Origin: Pseudomonas sp. Leaf48
GTDB lineage: Bacteria; Pseudomonadota; Gammaproteobacteria; Pseudomonadales; Pseudomonadaceae
DNA: 64,000 bases
Assembly (NCBI RefSeq): GCF_001421885.1
Contig: NZ_LMLH01000003.1
Location: 1-64,000, forward strand
Direction: 5' to 3'
A model generated the notes under the pieces. The model ran no database searches. It had not been told where the DNA came from and worked only from the letters and a program-made list of their open reading frames with translations. Positions 17,452 through 24,133 of this stretch are shown here, one piece after another. Position 1 is the stretch's first letter. Each line of letters starts with the position of its first letter. Both the position numbers and the translations under genes were made by a program.

Positions 17452-18045
17452 TCACGCGACCTTGTCACGCGGGGCTGGCCCATGTGGCATCAAGGGTTGA
17501 TGCTCGCGACAGATCAGTGCGGCATCGCCGGGAACCAACTGTTCCCTGGTCAGCCCGCAGAACGGCGAACCACCAACGACCTCGTGGAAGCGGCAGGTTG
17601 AGCACAGTCCGAAACTCGGCAGGTCCGCGCTGCGCTGCACTTCGGTGAGCAACTCGCCCAAAAGTGTCACCAGTTGTCCGGCGTGCTCCCCCATGCGTGA
17701 CTCCCCAAGAGCGAGAAAAGCGGGCGGCAGCGAGCCGTCCAACACACTTCGCGCTGCATCGGTCAGGTACAGATGCACGCTGCGTTTGTCTCGAGCGTCC
17801 TGGGTTTTGACGATCAGCCCCTTGCCTTCCAACGCCTTGAGAGACTGCGAAACCGTGCCCTTGGTCAAGCCCAGGTATTCGGTCACAGCCTGCGGCGTGT
17901 TGGAGTAATTGTTGCAACGAGCCAGGTACATCAGCGCGCTCAGCTGAATCGGTTGCAACTCTGCCAGCAGCGGGTGCTGGCGGAACCAGACGCGGGTGAG
18001 GCTGGAAAATCGTTCAAGCAGATCGAAAAGGTTTGAGTCTGTCAT
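17452..18045 (-). CDS. MarR-family regulator with C-terminal cysteine cluster
   Basis: A 197-residue protein. Residues 30-100 form a MarR winged helix (TEYLGLTKGTVSQSLKALEG, wing DARDKRSVHLYLT). Beyond the usual MarR length it has a tail with Cys148, Cys151, His154, Cys163 and Cys179 (CSTCRFHE, PFCGL, ICREHQ), the spacing of a zinc site or Fe-S cluster. It is therefore likely to sense redox, metal or NO. It is divergent from a DUF2024-Rof gene pair. A leftward promoter TTGTCA-17-TACTAT lies inside an inverted repeat (18062-18084), suggesting autoregulation. Confidence 0.85.
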   Translation of the reverse strand: MTDSNLFDLLERFSSLTRVWFRQHPLLAELQPIQLSALMYLARCNNYSNTPQAVTEYLGLTKGTVSQSLKALEGKGLIVKTQDARDKRSVHLYLTDAARSVLDGSLPPAFLALGESRMGEHAGQLVTLLGELLTEVQRSADLPSFGLCSTCRFHEVVGGSPFCGLTREQLVPGDAALICREHQPLMPHGPAPRDKVA

Positions 18046-18061
18046 GGTTCACCCCTGCCCA

Positions 18062-18084
18062 TATAGTATCGATTAAAAACTATA
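18062..18084 (-). promoter_or_regulatory. MarR gene promoter within an inverted repeat
   Basis: TATAGT (18062-18067) and ACTATA (18079-18084) form an inverted repeat. On the minus strand it overlaps a promoter with TTGTCA and TACTAT 17 bp apart, 17-40 bp from the MarR start codon. It is a plausible autoregulatory operator. Confidence 0.5.
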
Positions 18085-18117
18085 TTGACAAACGGATCAC
18101 ATGACGCAATTCTATTG

Positions 18118-18132
18118 GTATCGAATCGATAC
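18118..18132 (+). promoter_or_regulatory. 15-bp palindrome in the MarR/DUF2024 divergent promoter
   Basis: GTATCGA-A-TCGATAC is a perfect palindrome around one base. It is 60 bp before the DUF2024 start, and the half site GTATCGAT recurs at 18066-18073. It is a good candidate binding site for the adjacent MarR protein. Confidence 0.6.
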
Positions 18133-18192
18133 AAATTAGGAAGCGGCATCTGATGATCTGTCGCTGCCTGCCACCTGGAAGGAGAATTAGCG

Positions 18193-18459
18193 ATGAAAGT
18201 TAATGTTTTCGACACACATGTACGCACCCGCGACGGACGTTATCTGCACTTTGATGTTTTGACTCCAGGGAACGACCAGACTCTCGCTACCCAGTATGCC
18301 CGCGACTGGATGGCACAGCGGGGCGTACAAGACGTCGACATCGAGCAGAGCCGTTGCCAGTTCTGCCACAGCGAACCCGCCCACCCCGAAGTGGCTGCCG
18401 CCATCTCCAACCAGGGTTACTTCATCATCGCCCTTGAAGGCTGCCAGGAGAAACCATGA
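18193..18459 (+). CDS. DUF2024 family protein
   Basis: An 88-residue cytoplasmic protein whose pattern VFDTHVRTRDGRYLHFDVL, CQFCHSEPAHPEV and QGYFIIALEGC matches DUF2024. The CxxC with flanking His suggests a metal-bound knuckle. GGAG lies upstream. Its stop overlaps the ATG of the Rof-like gene (ATGA), so the two are translationally coupled. It faces the cysteine-cluster MarR regulator, its likely controller. The biochemical role of the family is not known to me. Confidence 0.85.
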   Translation: MKVNVFDTHVRTRDGRYLHFDVLTPGNDQTLATQYARDWMAQRGVQDVDIEQSRCQFCHSEPAHPEVAAAISNQGYFIIALEGCQEKP

Positions 18460-18743
18460 ACGCGTATCAGCCGCTCAACTGTGATTTGCATGACTATCTG
18501 GAAATCGCCTGCATGCACGGTTACGACTTGCAGGTCGAACTGATTGATGGATCAACTTATGTGGCCAAGGCGCTGACTACGCGCACAGCAACTAGCAAGG
18601 AAGAGTTTCTCGTGCTGGGGAATCATGATGGTCTGCAAACGGTTGAAGTTCGGCTCGACCATTTGCTGGCGATCACGCCTATCGATGCCCATGCGAGTTT
18701 TGGTCGAGTCACGCTGGCGGGGAGTTACTGCGTCACTGGGTAG
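18456..18743 (+). CDS. rof: Rho-binding antiterminator (Rof/YaeO family)
   Basis: A 95-residue protein with the Rof pattern YQPLNCDLHDYLEIACMHGY, then V-ELIDGSTYVAKALTTRT and VRLDHLLAITPI. Family members bind Rho and block transcription termination. The length and Sm-like fold pattern are typical, with a slightly long C-terminus. It overlaps DUF2024 by four bases. Pairing with a redox- or metal-type MarR regulator suggests stress-triggered inhibition of Rho, but that is inference from position. Confidence 0.85.
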   Translation: MNAYQPLNCDLHDYLEIACMHGYDLQVELIDGSTYVAKALTTRTATSKEEFLVLGNHDGLQTVEVRLDHLLAITPIDAHASFGRVTLAGSYCVTG

Positions 18744-18757
18744 GAAGCTGAATCATC

Positions 18758-18970
18758 ATGAATAGATTTCAACTCACCGTTCGCAAGAGTGAAAGCTGTT
18801 GGGGCATTTCGACTCTGATGCGCCTTGGGCAGAGGAGGCAGTTCAAGACATCGCGCGTTGTCTTGGTGAGGCCGGATGTACCTTGGAGCTGCTGGTCGCA
18901 GAAGGCGAACGTCGGGTGCTGGAGAGCGGGTCTGAGGGGATTCGGACTCATCTACAAGGGGTCGCGGTGA
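18758..18970 (+). pseudogene. Frameshifted small gene
   Basis: The frame opens at an ATG with MNRFQLTVRKSESCWG. At about 18800, near TTGGGGCATTTC, the protein-like pattern jumps to another frame: HFDSDAPWAEEAVQDIARCL, then GEAGCTLELLVAEGERRVLE and SGSEGIR. Reading across the two frames gives one coherent ~75-residue protein, so a one-base shift has probably inactivated it. I do not recognise the family. It follows the Rof gene by 14 bp and may have been in its operon. Confidence 0.55.
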
Positions 18971-18981
18971 AGCCGAGAATC

Positions 18982-19158
18982 TCACTTGTTTCTCTGTACC
19001 CATCCGACCAGCATTAAAGTGCAGCCTGTGACGAATAAGCCATAAGCCAAGTAACCGACACTGTCCCCCCTAAGCAAATGGTTCAGGCAAACGCCGAGCC
19101 CGAAAATTGCCAGTAGAGCCCCAATGACAAACATGGGGTTTTGAATCGCCTTATCCAT
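18982..19158 (-). CDS. 58-residue two-helix membrane protein
   Basis: The frame begins ATG at 19156-19158 (MDKAIQNPMFVIGALLAIFG) and ends with GYLAYGLFVTGCTLMLVGWV followed by QRNK. Two hydrophobic helices (about 9-27 and 36-53) are joined by a short loop (RGDSVG). A strong GGGAGG lies 6 bases before the start, and the frame is free of rare features, so it is probably real. It is an inner-membrane hairpin protein of unknown role, antisense to the end of the frameshifted gene at 18758. Confidence 0.65.
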   Translation of the reverse strand: MDKAIQNPMFVIGALLAIFGLGVCLNHLLRGDSVGYLAYGLFVTGCTLMLVGWVQRNK

Positions 19159-19205
19159 CGCTGCCTCCCGCTCAAGACCTACTTCATTAAACCATAAGCC
19201 TGCCG

Positions 19206-19430
19206 GTGAATGGCGGTCGAAGATTGCGCATGCTCGAAGCTATCGAGGTGTCGCAGGTGAAGCGCTTCGCCGAAAACACGGCTGGCCGGGATTTCGCGGT
19301 CGGCGATTTGGTCGACCGTGGGCCGGAATGCCGCAACGTGCTCACTTGGCTCGACAAGCCATGGTCCACCCGCTCCGGGGCAACCATGACGACTACGCTT
19401 GCCGCTTCAACAAAGGGCACAGAGTACTTT
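19206..19430 (+). pseudogene. Remnant of a phage-type metallophosphoesterase
   Basis: The plus strand reads RFAENTAGRDFAVGDLVDRG, then PECRNVLTWLDKPW. In another frame, just after position 19370, it reads HPLRGNHDDYACRF. These are the calcineurin-like motifs GDxVDRG and GNHD of serine/threonine phosphatases common in lambdoid prophages. The GDIHG block and its spacer are deleted (AVGD runs directly into LVDRG). A frameshift separates the two halves, so the enzyme is dead. Confidence 0.75.
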
Positions 19431-19456
19431 TTCGCTTTCAGACGAGAGAAAATAAT

Positions 19457-19531
19457 TCAGCCCCCTTGATCAATCGAATCAGGATAATCAAGCTCATGAA
19501 ACTCTTTGTCTTCATCGTCGACACCTGTGGC
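19457..19531 (-). pseudogene. Remnant of a second acidic small-protein gene
   Basis: The minus-strand frame DDEDKEFHELDYPDSIDQGG ends at TGA 19457-19459. It aligns with the C-terminus of the intact 55-residue acidic protein at 10708-10875; the DNA TTGATCAATCGAATC and the aspartate codon run are conserved. The N-terminal half is replaced by unrelated sequence with no start codon. Confidence 0.7.
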
Positions 19532-19664
19532 ATACAAGTGAAGGTCGGTAGTACGGTTGAGGCGCCGGTTGATCTCCTTTTATCACGACTTCCCCACATA
19601 GATGAGCGCAAAAAAAATGCCGGATCGCCGGCGTCGTCGCTCGAGCACTTGAGCAATCTTGACA

Positions 19665-19868
19665 ATGTCAAAGAAGCAGCAGGCAGATACACCGGCAGCA
19701 ACCGCTGCAGACATTGAACGATCTATCCAGGCCCTGAATAAAATGGCGGAACGGCTATGGGGAGATGGCCGGGAAGCTGAAGCGAAAGCCCTCCTCGATG
19801 CCTTGGATGCGTTGAATCGGGCGCTTGATCGGATCAGGATTGGAGAGAGCCGCAGGGTGCTCCATTGA
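19665..19868 (+). CDS. Small helical protein, function unknown
   Basis: A 67-residue product starting at ATG 19665 (MSKKQQADTPAATAADIERS). After a polar N-terminus it is one long Ala/Leu/Glu-rich helix-forming segment (ALNKMAERLWGDGREAEAKA, LLDALDALNRAL) ending in a basic tail. No signal or membrane segment is visible. Heptad-like leucines suggest a helical hairpin or dimer. It sits in prophage debris and may be a phage or adaptation gene; I do not recognise it. Confidence 0.5.
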   Translation: MSKKQQADTPAATAADIERSIQALNKMAERLWGDGREAEAKALLDALDALNRALDRIRIGESRRVLH

Positions 19869-20254
19869 GGGCCGCGCGGGCATCGTCTTGCAATATTTTT
19901 TGCGCAATCTGTCGAGACAGATGCAAAGCAGTATTGCAGAACGTCATGCATTCATTAGGGCTGTAAGAGACGAAGGCTAATCGCTTTCTAGTTTGTATCG
20001 CTGCTCAATCAGATCCTGAGAGGCCTTTCAGGCCACTCCAGCGTGTCAATTGCGACATCAAAGCCTGGGATGCCGCATAGGAATCGCCAAAGACCTTTAT
20101 AATCAAGGCCTTGATCTACAAATACCCCCAAAAAATCAGTACCTTTTGCGACTCTTTAGAACCCAATAAACATTGGTCCAAACAGTTGCGTTTTGGGGAA
20201 GAACTCCCCGCAGAAAACCCCGCCATCGGCGTCCTGCCGACCGAACACCAATCC
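19869..20254. other. Gap without a supported gene
   Basis: About 390 bp between the small helical protein gene and the 3' end of the lysis cassette. Short open frames only; no RNA gene or repeat is evident. Confidence 0.4.
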
Positions 20255-20770
20255 CTATTTTTGCAGCTCCCGCACATACGCCTGGCACGCAGCCAGCGCA
20301 ATCAATCCCTGGTCACCGGCGTCGGTGATTCCGATAACTCGTTGAGCATGCGCTGCGTCAAGTCGGGCTCGCGTTCCTCCATGAACCACGCCGCAGGCAC
20401 CGGTACCGGCTGGCACTGAACAGCCAGCGGCTGAATCCGCAGATTCGAGGAGGACTGACAACCGCAAATCAGCAGTGGCAAGGCGATCACGCAGGCGAGC
20501 CAGATCTTTTTGTGCATTGGTCAAAGCCTCATGATGAGATTGGTCGCTGGCCGAAAGGCGCTGCTCGAGCGCGAGGCGCTTGTCCTGATCGTTGCGAGCC
20601 TGGGCCGAGGCCGCGTTGCTGTTGGCGAAGAGATCGGCCTGATGCAGGCCGGCCTGCTCGGCGAGCTGTTTGCCATAGCGCCAGTCCTGCACCTTCCACA
20701 CGCCACCGGCGGTAAACAGCACCCGCGCCAGCACTCCGGCCAGCGCCAACTTCAGCGAAGCGGGTGTCAT
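20255..20770 (-). CDS. Phage lysis protein Rz (i-spanin)
   Basis: A 171-residue protein. An N-terminal membrane anchor (MTPASLKLALAGVLARVLFT) is followed by a long charged helical region (about 35-110) with QARNDQDKRLALEQRLSASD, the layout of an Rz inner-membrane spanin. An Rz1 gene is embedded in another frame (20302-20517), the diagnostic overlap of Rz/Rz1 pairs. Rz and Rz1 fuse the inner and outer membranes at the end of phage lysis. The start at 20770 removes a poorly fitting extension. It belongs to the leftward cassette endolysin - DUF6527 - Rz/Rz1. Confidence 0.85.
   Translation of the reverse strand: MTPASLKLALAGVLARVLFTAGGVWKVQDWRYGKQLAEQAGLHQADLFANSNAASAQARNDQDKRLALEQRLSASDQSHHEALTNAQKDLARLRDRLATADLRLSVLLESADSAAGCSVPAGTGACGVVHGGTRARLDAAHAQRVIGITDAGDQGLIALAACQAYVRELQK
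20302..20517 (-). CDS. Phage lysis lipoprotein Rz1 (o-spanin), embedded in Rz
   Basis: A 71-residue lipoprotein encoded entirely inside the Rz gene in a different frame. The lipobox LLICGC gives lipidation at Cys20. The mature part has proline-rich PVPVPAAWF, typical of Rz1 outer-membrane spanins. It partners with Rz to complete lysis. The complete overlap explains why neither frame can drift freely and argues that both were functional until recently. Confidence 0.85.
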   Translation of the reverse strand: MHKKIWLACVIALPLLICGCQSSSNLRIQPLAVQCQPVPVPAAWFMEEREPDLTQRMLNELSESPTPVTRD

Positions 20771-20772
20771 AG

Positions 20773-21078
20773 CTAATCCTCCCAGTCGGGAAGGTTGACC
20801 GTCTGGCCTGCCAAGGCATGGGTGCAATCCCCCAGGAACTGGATACGGCCATCGGTGACGAATGAGTGACAGACACGCTCACCATCGGACCATGAGTACC
20901 GCACCAGCACCGAAGGGGTGAATGTCGGCTTCTCGACGCTACCATTCCATCCCCAGCGCGGACCTGGCCCGGGGCCGTGCATGACTCGATGCATCATCGA
21001 GCAGCCAGGGCACTCAAACCAAAGGCTGCCTTCCTCGGCAGTGGCCAAAACGCGAGACAATCTGCTGAAGGCGGTCAT
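20773..21078 (-). CDS. DUF6527-type phage protein
   Basis: A 101-residue protein with WFECPGCSMMHRV, RWGWNGSVEKPTFTPSVLV, CHSFVTDGRIQFLGDC and AGQTVNLPDW, the pattern of the DUF6527 family (often misnamed ammonia monooxygenase) found in phage lysis regions. CPGC plus the downstream His and Cys residues suggest a zinc ribbon. Its ATG overlaps the endolysin stop by four bases, and Rz begins three bases after its stop, so it is part of the lysis operon. The role is unknown. Confidence 0.8.
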   Translation of the reverse strand: MTAFSRLSRVLATAEEGSLWFECPGCSMMHRVMHGPGPGPRWGWNGSVEKPTFTPSVLVRYSWSDGERVCHSFVTDGRIQFLGDCTHALAGQTVNLPDWED

Positions 21079-21500
21079 GGCACATCCTTGAAGGAGACAT
21101 GATGCCCGAGCGCCAGCGTCTGCTTGGCACCTTTCACCCAGGTCGGCGGCTTGGGCATGGTGGGCGCGTAGTAGTGCGTGGCGCCACCTGTTGGATCAGA
21201 CACCTTTCCATCGATCACCTGGTCAACAGCGATCCGCGCCTGAGCCAACTCTCGGAACGGGATTGACTTCGCCCCACTCAGGTAGGCGAAGTTCGGGTTG
21301 TTCTTGTTCCAGCAACTGAACTGGTACGGTTTCTGGCATACGCCGGCATAGCCCTCCCCCCGCCACGACTTGTCCTTGCCGTCGTTCACGCGGTTGCGGA
21401 TGGTCCAGGCCACGGCGATCTGGCCGGCCAACGATTCGCCGCGCGCCTCGCCCCACAACGCGCGGGCGAGGATGTCGCGATCTCTATCGGTTGCAGTCAT
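21075..21500 (-). CDS. Phage endolysin, SleB-type cell wall hydrolase
   Basis: A 141-residue protein of the Hydrolase_2/SleB fold: ILARALWGEARGESLAGQIA with the catalytic Glu, AVAWTIRNRV, FSCWNKNNPN and the C-terminal GGATHYYAPTMPKPPTWV. These enzymes cleave glycan strands of peptidoglycan. There is no signal peptide, so it would need a holin, which is not identifiable here. It is the first gene of the leftward lysis operon. A truncated relative of its last ~40 residues occurs at 43201-43325. Confidence 0.88.
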   Translation of the reverse strand: MTATDRDRDILARALWGEARGESLAGQIAVAWTIRNRVNDGKDKSWRGEGYAGVCQKPYQFSCWNKNNPNFAYLSGAKSIPFRELAQARIAVDQVIDGKVSDPTGGATHYYAPTMPKPPTWVKGAKQTLALGHHVSFKDVP

Positions 21501-21523
21501 TACTTTTCTCCAGACAAAAAATA

Positions 21524-21539
21524 CCCGCTCGGTGGCGGG
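21524..21539 (-). terminator. Leftward terminator upstream of the endolysin gene
   Basis: CCCGC-TCGGTG-GCGGG. On the minus strand the stem is followed by TATTTTTTG, a good rho-independent terminator. It would have ended transcription of phage tail genes arriving from the right, where an acyltransferase gene now lies. Confidence 0.7.
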
Positions 21540-21657
21540 AAAAGTTTGTGGTGCTGGTACGATGCTCGCCGCCCAAGCACGGCGTTTTAATCAATCGGAT
21601 CTGCGAACACCAATGACCTCTTTTTCCGAATCGGCGCAGCCAGCGGTCGACAAGCAC

Positions 21658-23589
21658 ATGAGTCACCCGAAGTACCGGCCAGATATCGACGGACTGCGCG
21701 CTATCGCGGTGCTATCTGTTGTTGCGTTCCATGCCTTTCCATCCTTGATACAGGGTGGGTTTGTCGGTGTTGATGTCTTTTTCGTAATTTCCGGATTTCT
21801 GATTTCCAGCATCATTTTCGGCAGCCTTGAAAAAAACAGCTTCAGCTTCGTGGACTTCTATAGCCGCCGCGTTAACCGGATTTTCCCCGCGCTCTTACTC
21901 ATGCTGGCCGCCACTTGGGCCTTCGGCTGGTTCAGCCTGCTCGCTGACGAATACACGCAGTTGGGCAAACACATTGCCGGAGGGGCCGCGTTTGTATCTA
22001 ACTTCGTGCTGCTGGGTGAGTCCGGCTACTTCGATAACAGCGCCGAGACCAAGCTGCTTTTGCACCTGTGGTCGCTCGGGATTGAGGAGCAGTTCTATCT
22101 GGTTTGGCCGCTTATGGTCTGGGCCGTCTGGAAAGCCAGGATCAACGCACTGATCTTGATTGCCCTGGTGGGCGGCGTCTCGTTCACGCTCAATGTCATG
22201 AGCGTGCATACCGACCCCGTGGCGACGTTCTACTCCCCCCAGACTCGTTTTTGGGAGTTGTTGGTCGGCTCTTTGCTGGCCAACGTGACCCTGCACAAAC
22301 ACCATTTTTTCCCGGCGTGGAGAGACACAAGCAGCCCGACGGTTCGAAATATCCAATCGCTGGCAGGGCTGTCGTTGCTCGTCACTGCCTTTGCCCTGAC
22401 CACGAAGAACAATCAATTCCCAGGCTGGTGGGCGCTGTTGCCAACCATTGGTGCGGCACTGATCATCGCGGCCGGTCCTTTCGCCTGGATCAACAAGACC
22501 GTATTGTCCAACCGACTGCTTGTCTGGTTCGGTCTCATCAGCTTCCCGCTCTACCTCTGGCACTGGCCGCTTTTGACATTTGCCAGAATCATGAACAGCG
22601 AGACACCGAGCGCCGCTATCCGGCTTGCGGCAGTCATTGCCAGCGTGTTCCTGGCTTGGCTAACATATCGTTTCGTCGAAAAACCGATCCGCTACAGAGT
22701 AAATCCTCGGCGCGCCGTTGCAATGTTGTCGATCGCATTGATAGGTGTCGGACTCGCTGGTTATGCAACGCTGAAATTTGAAGGTTTACCTTCGCGCTTC
22801 CCGGCAGACATAGAAGGGATCGCGGACTTCAAATACGAATTTTTAACGGATGCCCGCAACCCAGAATGTTGGATCGGAGTAGCGGCCCCTTACGATGGGT
22901 TCGCCGGGAAATGCCTAACCGAAGCCGGAAATAAACCCGGAGAAGGGATTTTAATTTGGGGCGATTCCCACGCTGCGAGACTCTACCCTGGCATCGCTGC
23001 AGTCATTGGAGATAAAACCAAGGTTCTTCAGGCAACGCGAAGCTCGTGCCCACCAATCTTGGATTTTTCTGATGCCATATGTACAGCGAGCAACAACTAC
23101 ATCTTATCGACTATCAAGAAAAGTCAACCGCATACAGTAATCCTCTTCGGAGCATGGGGCCGATACGGCGCTGACTGGAGTGCCGGATCTAAAGACCAGG
23201 CAAAGCTTTTGCACACGATAAACGAAATAATTGCATCTGGAATTCAGAACGTTATCGTTCTTGGTCCATCCCCGGAATGGCTTGACCCACTTCCTAAGCT
23301 TGTCTACAACAGCTGGAAGAACAGCTATCCGCGACACATAGTTCCGGAAAGAATGAGCGACCACCTCAATCCAGGAACAAAGATTGTGGACAACTATTTT
23401 CGGGGATTTATTCCAAAATCAGAAGCAACACTGGTCCCGCTTTATGATTTTTTATGTAACAGAGATGGCTGCATGACCCATATTGATGGAGGTGTGAAAA
23501 AACTTACAACATGGGACTACGGGCACCTAACGACTGAAGGAGCGACATTCGTTGCTCAGAAACTTTTAGATCTCGGAGTTATCAAATAA
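21658..23589 (+). CDS. O-antigen acyltransferase (acyltransferase_3 plus SGNH domain)
   Basis: A 643-residue OafA/YrhL-type enzyme that transfers acetyl groups onto surface polysaccharide. The membrane domain (about 1-380, ten or so helices) carries the R-X10-H block (KYRPDIDGLRAIAVLSVVAF then H) and GVDVFFVISGFL, then WSLGIEEQFYLVWP. The periplasmic SGNH domain (about 410-640) has GDSHAARLYPG and WDYGHLTTEGA with the catalytic Ser, Asp and His. I chose the ATG at 21658, matching the family N-terminus; 21613 is possible. GC drops over the last ~900 bp, a sign of transfer. It opposes neighbouring phage genes, typical of a lysogenic-conversion gene. Confidence 0.88.
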   Translation: MSHPKYRPDIDGLRAIAVLSVVAFHAFPSLIQGGFVGVDVFFVISGFLISSIIFGSLEKNSFSFVDFYSRRVNRIFPALLLMLAATWAFGWFSLLADEYTQLGKHIAGGAAFVSNFVLLGESGYFDNSAETKLLLHLWSLGIEEQFYLVWPLMVWAVWKARINALILIALVGGVSFTLNVMSVHTDPVATFYSPQTRFWELLVGSLLANVTLHKHHFFPAWRDTSSPTVRNIQSLAGLSLLVTAFALTTKNNQFPGWWALLPTIGAALIIAAGPFAWINKTVLSNRLLVWFGLISFPLYLWHWPLLTFARIMNSETPSAAIRLAAVIASVFLAWLTYRFVEKPIRYRVNPRRAVAMLSIALIGVGLAGYATLKFEGLPSRFPADIEGIADFKYEFLTDARNPECWIGVAAPYDGFAGKCLTEAGNKPGEGILIWGDSHAARLYPGIAAVIGDKTKVLQATRSSCPPILDFSDAICTASNNYILSTIKKSQPHTVILFGAWGRYGADWSAGSKDQAKLLHTINEIIASGIQNVIVLGPSPEWLDPLPKLVYNSWKNSYPRHIVPERMSDHLNPGTKIVDNYFRGFIPKSEATLVPLYDFLCNRDGCMTHIDGGVKKLTTWDYGHLTTEGATFVAQKLLDLGVIK

Positions 23590-23652
23590 CCGAGCGAAAC
23601 TAGAGCCTTTCAAGGCGGGAAACTACATCAATGGTAGCCCGCCAGACCCAGA

Positions 23653-23829
23653 TCACTGCGAAGCACTAGGCACGTGCGCTTCATAAACGCTCATTACTTT
23701 TGCAACATCCTCATCCTTCATAGAAGGATCGAATTTAAACGACCCATCATCACCCCAAGAGAATGGGAGGCCGAGCAACCCGGCTGCCTTCAATTCATCC
23801 GAGAAGCTTTCGCCAATTTCATTGTTCAG
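23653..23829 (-). pseudogene. Truncated phage tail-region gene cut by the direct repeat
   Basis: The minus strand encodes EIGESFSDELKAAGLLGLPF, then SWGDDGSFKFDPSM and DVAKVMSVYEAHVPSASQ to a TGA at 23653-23655. It resembles small C-terminal tail or tail-fibre-assembly proteins of Pseudomonas prophages. The 5' part is missing: homology stops where the 243-bp repeat begins, so insertion or recombination at that repeat removed it. Confidence 0.65.
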
Positions 23830-24072
23830 TCGGGGCGGAGTGATTCGAACACTCGACCCCTAGCACTCCATCTCCTTTTTCATACTTCTGGAAAGCTTCC
23901 AAAATTTTACTCTGGATTTTTCCAAGCGAGTGTTTACTCGAGCTCCAGCGGTTTTCTGCTCTACGAGATTCCAGTAACGTCCGTCAAGCGCCGACGTTTT
24001 TGTGGGGGTAAAAGCAGGGGGAGTCCATTTCATGGCCAAAATCACCATCAAAGAACTTGAGTCGCTGACCGC
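23830..24072. repeat. 243-bp direct repeat, left copy (att-like plus integrase 5' end)
   Basis: It aligns without gaps to 44028-44270, about 93 percent identical by eye. The first ~45 bases, read on minus, look like the 3' end of a tRNA (T arm GAGTG-TTCGAAT-CACTC, then an acceptor-like segment), a usual phage attachment core. The remainder is the region upstream of the integrase and its first 13-14 codons. It marks the left edge of the catabolic block. Confidence 0.85.
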
Positions 24073-24133
24073 CATCGCCATCGCCTGGCGGCACTACGGC
24101 GTCCGTTTGGGTCGTTTACCGAGCCTTAAATAA
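24032..24133 (+). pseudogene. Integrase remnant (first ~13 codons)
   Basis: The frame begins MAKITIKELESLTA, identical to the start of the intact integrase at 44230. It then runs into unrelated sequence (IAIAWRHYG...) and stops at TAA 24131-24133. Everything after about 24072 of the original integrase gene has been replaced by the catabolic genes. Confidence 0.85.
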
